Of a DNA stretch of 64,000 nt, positions 60,281 through 64,000 are shown one piece after another. The DNA lies in the NCBI RefSeq assembly GCF_910592395.1, contig NC_088313.1, positions 2,792,501 to 2,856,500 on the forward strand, written 5' to 3'. Position numbers and translations under genes: made by a program. The notes beneath the pieces are model-generated. The model was not told the DNA's origin and ran no database searches. It saw nothing but the letters and a program-made list of their open reading frames with translations. Within the stretch, counting starts at the first letter, position 1. Each line of letters begins with the position of its first letter. This DNA comes from Lineus longissimus. Its lineage: Eukaryota; Nemertea; Pilidiophora; Heteronemertea; Lineidae.

Positions 60281-62590
60281 AGAGCTATGTCCAGTGATAC
60301 ACGAAAGCAATACAAGGACAGCAAACGAGGATTTCGCGCCGAAATGCGACGTTTAAATGAAAGACTTCAGGAGCAATTCTATGATGAAATAAATGAAGCA
60401 GCAGAATTTGACCAAACGCTCTTTTGGAAATTACTGAAAAGTAAACAACGCAATCAAGAGAGACCACCTCCTCCCATGCGATTTAACGGGGAAGTGGTAT
60501 ATGACACCAGTGACATCTGCTCCAAATGGGCAGATTACTTTGCGAATCTTTACAAACCTGACCAGAGTGGTAAATATGACGAGACTTTTAGAGAGGAAGT
60601 GGAAAAAAGAATTCGTGAAATGGCAAACCAATCGCAAGGAATCCACATATCTGTGCTTGACGACCCATTTACCCAAGAAGAGGTAGAGTCATGTCTACGA
60701 CTTCTTAAAAACGACAAAGCATCGGGACTTGACGGAGTCTCCAATGAACATTTAAAATACGGTGGCTCTGCACTTCACAAAGCGCTAACGAACCTATTTA
60801 ATCAGTTTATGTTAACAGAACATGTACCGAAAGATGCAAACCAGGGTGATATCCATACCCTACACAAAGGAAAGGGAAAGGACAGGAGTGACCCAAACAG
60901 CTACCGTCCAATCACCCTGTTGCCAACCGTGTACAAACTGTTTGAAAGACTCATATACGAGCGGCTTATAATATGGACCTGTGAGGAGAACATTATCTTC
61001 CCCCATCAACAGCAGAGCGCGTATCAGAAAATGCGCAGCTGTGTCTCAACGACATTCGTACTACAAGAAACAATCTCGCATCTATTAGAAAGGCATTCTA
61101 AAGTGTACACCTGTTTTTTAGATGCAGCTAAGGCTTATGACACTGTTTGGCAAGACGGATTGCTTTACAAACTGTTTAACTTTGGAGTACGAGGCAAACT
61201 ATGGCGCATTATCGCAACCTGCTACCAAAATATTGAAAGCTGTGTCATGGAAAATGATATGTACTCACCGTGGTTCAGCATCAAACAAGGCGTTCGTCAG
61301 GGTGGAGTGCTCTCCACGTGGCTCTATCTGCTGTATATTATGGACAATCTCCTCTATACCTTAGAGAACACAAATTTTGGCACAAAACTAGGAGACATAG
61401 AATGTGGTTCCCCCTGTCATGCGGACGACCTAACCCTCGTCTCACTTGTCAAATATGGTCTTGATCACATGATGTCATGCAGTTTCAAATATTCAATCAA
61501 GTGGAGGTACGACTACAACTCAGACAAGTGCATTGTTGTGGTGTTTGGTGAGACACAGCATCAATGGCAAAGCATTTCCAATGAACGGACGTGGACGCTT
61601 GGAGACAAACCGGTTAAGGAAGCCGCTTCGCACATACATCTTGGTGTAATACAGAACAAATACAGCCGAACAACGACAACAGCAATTTTCGCCGCTCAAA
61701 AGCTAAAGAAAACTCTCATGTGCATAATAGGTCCGGGGATGCAACCCAACAAATTTAATCCCATCTCCAGTTACCCTATCTACTGTAGAATATGCCTTCC
61801 GAAGGCACTTTACGGCAGTGAACTATGGTCCAATATGTCTGAACGTGACTTAATGATCTTAGAGCGTACTCACAGATTTTGTCTCAAACGAATGCAAGGA
61901 TTTAGCAAAATCACTCGAACTGTAACAACACAAGCCATGATAGGAAGTATAAGCCTAAAAGTACTCATCGATAAACAATGTCTTCTATTCTTTTGACAGT
62001 TAGCAAGAATGGCTGAGCACCTACTCCCCAGGCGTGTTTTCAATTTTCGGCTCCGCTCAATGCTGAACAGAACAAATAGTTCCGAAACTTGTCTCGGGTA
62101 TGTGCCAAACTTAATGACAGCAATGGACAGGTATAACCTTTCAAACTCCCTAAAAGAGTTCACTGAAAGTGGTCAACTAAGTGTGCCAACTGGTACCCCC
62201 TGGACGTCTTTAGTTCAAAAATCTGTTCTCAATCAAGAAAACTTAAACTTCAGAGCAGAATGTACACGCAATAATCTTTTCAGAATAATGAACATTGAAA
62301 AGTCTCTGGACTATCCGTCCTTAATATGGACAACCGCTCAAGCTGATCGGAAGCACAAAAGCAACTATGCCTTCCTAGCTAAGCTAAACACACTACCAGA
62401 AACTATCACAGAAACAAAGTGCAATCGATGTACTCAATGTTATACCGATCCGCAACTTCATTTTTTCTGTGGATGTTCAGGTTTTTCCTCCCAACGTGAG
62501 AAATTTTGGGAACAAATTGAAAATGAATGCCCAGTTGAACTCAGCACAGCACTGTGGAACATGTGCGACGATGAACTCACAGAAACATAG
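60281..62590 (+). pseudogene. LINE reverse transcriptase and C-terminal Cys-rich region
   Basis: The frame to 61996 has RT motifs: NSYRPITLLPTVYKL, FLDAAKAYDTVW, GVRQGGVLS and CHADD in place of the usual YADD/FADD. After a stop at 61994 the frame at 62009-62590 continues with a Cys/His cluster (CNRCTQCYTDPQLHFFCGC), perhaps a zinc knuckle. The His in the catalytic box and the stop suggest an inactive copy. Confidence 0.83.
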
Positions 62591-62925
62591 CTCGGGAAAC
62601 AACTTTCAGCTTTTGATTATGAAGAAAATGTAGCACTTCTTCGGATCACAGCACAGTGCTGGAATGTTTAGGCCAATTATCTAAGATGTTTTCCTTGCCT
62701 AAGACTACAGTCAATGTCTATTCTATAACTCTTTACCCTCGTGCTTTATTCATACATTTCGTGCCATTATACTCTTTCATGCACAGATTTATTCAAACTA
62801 TACGCCAGAATCTTTCTCAAAATGAAAAATTCGCGGAATGGTCTCTTCGTGAAATCATCGACGTAATGTGACTGACAGTACACTCTTAGAAATAAAGGCT
62901 TTTGAGGTTTGAGGTTTTTGCACAA

Positions 62926-64000
62926 CTTTTCAAGCATTTTACTTTATCCTTCTTGATATAAATCAAAATTACAACTGCACGTCAAAATTCGCAATATCCT
63001 ATTTTCATGGAAACTAGCCAGTGAACATGGTTCAGTGTTCAATTACATGTAGAACTCGTTTCTATGGTCCCTGCGATATGCATGGAAGAATGCATCATCA
63101 CTACTTTAATGGACGTAGAGCTGAAATAGTTTGTCACACATCTCCTCCGTCAGTTCAGATCGGATGAGCTCGAAACTTTTCCTGAAAGTCGTAGTTGATA
63201 TGGAGATGGTCCTCGCCGGGTTTAACGGGTAAACTTTGCAGCGATCTCGGAGAAATAGCATTTTTTGTTCATTCTTTATATGGGCATACTCATCAACATA
63301 AGGGGCCATTTCAGCAGGTCTAAATTTTCATATGGGGCCATCTATTAAATCAAAAGTGTGGTATTATACGAAAATAAGCCGGGAAGGTATTGGGGCCAGT
63401 ATATGTTTAAAACACTCATCCATCTCCGCAATTTTCCCCCTTTATTTTGGTCGTACTCTTTCACCTTAAGTGTTAATTGCTCTTAATTTTTCGAAGTACC
63501 GTATAGAATTCATCACGTGATACACGTCACATAATAACAAACCGCCTCACCCGACCCAAGCACTGGGCGCAAGGTAGCGCACAGCTCCCTATATGAATAC
63601 CCGGGGCAAATATAAAATATAATATAAAATCCCGATTAACATTTCTTTACTGCAATAAAAACAGGCTAACCACTGCAGATTAACAAGTGAGTGAGTGTTC
63701 CGGAACGAGTGCAGGCCGTGCGGAGGATGTCGAAAAAACCCTAGGCGAACTACTTCCTCCGTCTGGTGCTGCCACCCACTATGCTCGCGGCATTTGTTGT
63801 ACTAAGTTCGTAACTTCACGCCATTGCCTCTTCACCATTCGCGAAATAAGTCGTCAAAATAACTCGAGACCACTTTGAATAGTGGTGGAGTTTAGACAAC
63901 ATCACAACCCCCAGAAATATCATTTCATTTCACCCAAATTGCCCCAACCCCCCCGTCTTTCATATCGCGCCTCATATCGGACATCATTTCTTCATTTCGT
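62926..64000. other. No recognisable gene
   Basis: A 67-codon minus-strand frame (63309-63106) has a biased, soluble-looking composition (FRKSFELIRSELTEEMCDKL) and could be a small exon or old transposon piece, without further support. The last 100 bases contain C-rich low-complexity sequence. Confidence 0.35.

Larger units (their letters stand above)
56333..62925 (+). mobile_element. APE-type non-LTR retrotransposon, decayed
   Basis: It contains ORF1, endonuclease, reverse transcriptase and a Cys-rich C terminus in order on the plus strand, with several frame breaks and a palindromic element inserted at 59327-60278. The 3' end has AATAAA and two GAGGTTT repeats at about 62895-62920. The left edge is its junction with the L2 stub. 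No target duplication was found on the right. The clade is not certain; the RT looks most like the CR1/Jockey group. Confidence 0.85.

Noticed and set aside
63106-63309. 67-codon minus-strand frame as a gene
   Set aside because: Short, with no domain, no splice partner seen and no second copy; it is mentioned only as a possibility.

Overview
The window is nuclear DNA from an animal, most likely a marine invertebrate. I infer this from spliced genes with GT-AG introns, a GRL101/relaxin-receptor-like (LGR type C) receptor with LDL-A, C-type lectin and CUB modules, and a mix of DIRS, PIF/Harbinger and non-LTR (L2/CR1-like) transposons. The sequence alone does not settle the phylum; lophotrochozoan, hemichordate/echinoderm and cephalochordate are all possible.

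Layout. Positions 1-10428 hold the 3' part of one large plus-strand receptor gene: CUB, C-type lectin with a QPD motif, seven LDL-A modules, LRRs, seven-helix GPCR, then a cytoplasmic tail that resembles the C-lobe of a protein kinase without its catalytic residues. A segment of about 8.66 kb (about 7000-15655) starts inside the LRR exon. It carries the receptor 3' half, a 29-bp minisatellite, a minus-strand gene for a probable secreted PAN/Apple-domain protein, and unassigned sequence. This segment has been duplicated in tandem. Later units start near 15656, 33173, 49651 and 56155, and all begin at the same point in the LRR exon, so they lack the receptor's ectodomain exons. The receptor copies in units 2-4 carry stops, frameshifts, deletions or insertions; only the first looks intact.

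Mobile elements have expanded the units. They are: a 5'-truncated L2-like LINE in the LRR exon of units 2, 3 and 5; a 6.55-kb DIRS-like tyrosine-recombinase retrotransposon (20673-27225) in the last exon of the unit-2 PAN gene; three copies (A, B, C) of an unclassified element of about 0.83 kb, one sitting exactly on a receptor splice donor and itself carrying a two-gene Harbinger transposon (35231-39658); and a 6.6-kb APE-type LINE (about 56333-62925) that ends the array and is split by a 952-bp nearly perfect palindrome with a TA target duplication.

The first receptor could bind a ligand through the CUB/lectin/LDL-A/LRR ectodomain and signal through the 7TM core and tail. The convergent PAN gene is always duplicated with the receptor 3' half, but a functional link is only a hypothesis. 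Positions 62926-64000 show no recognisable gene.
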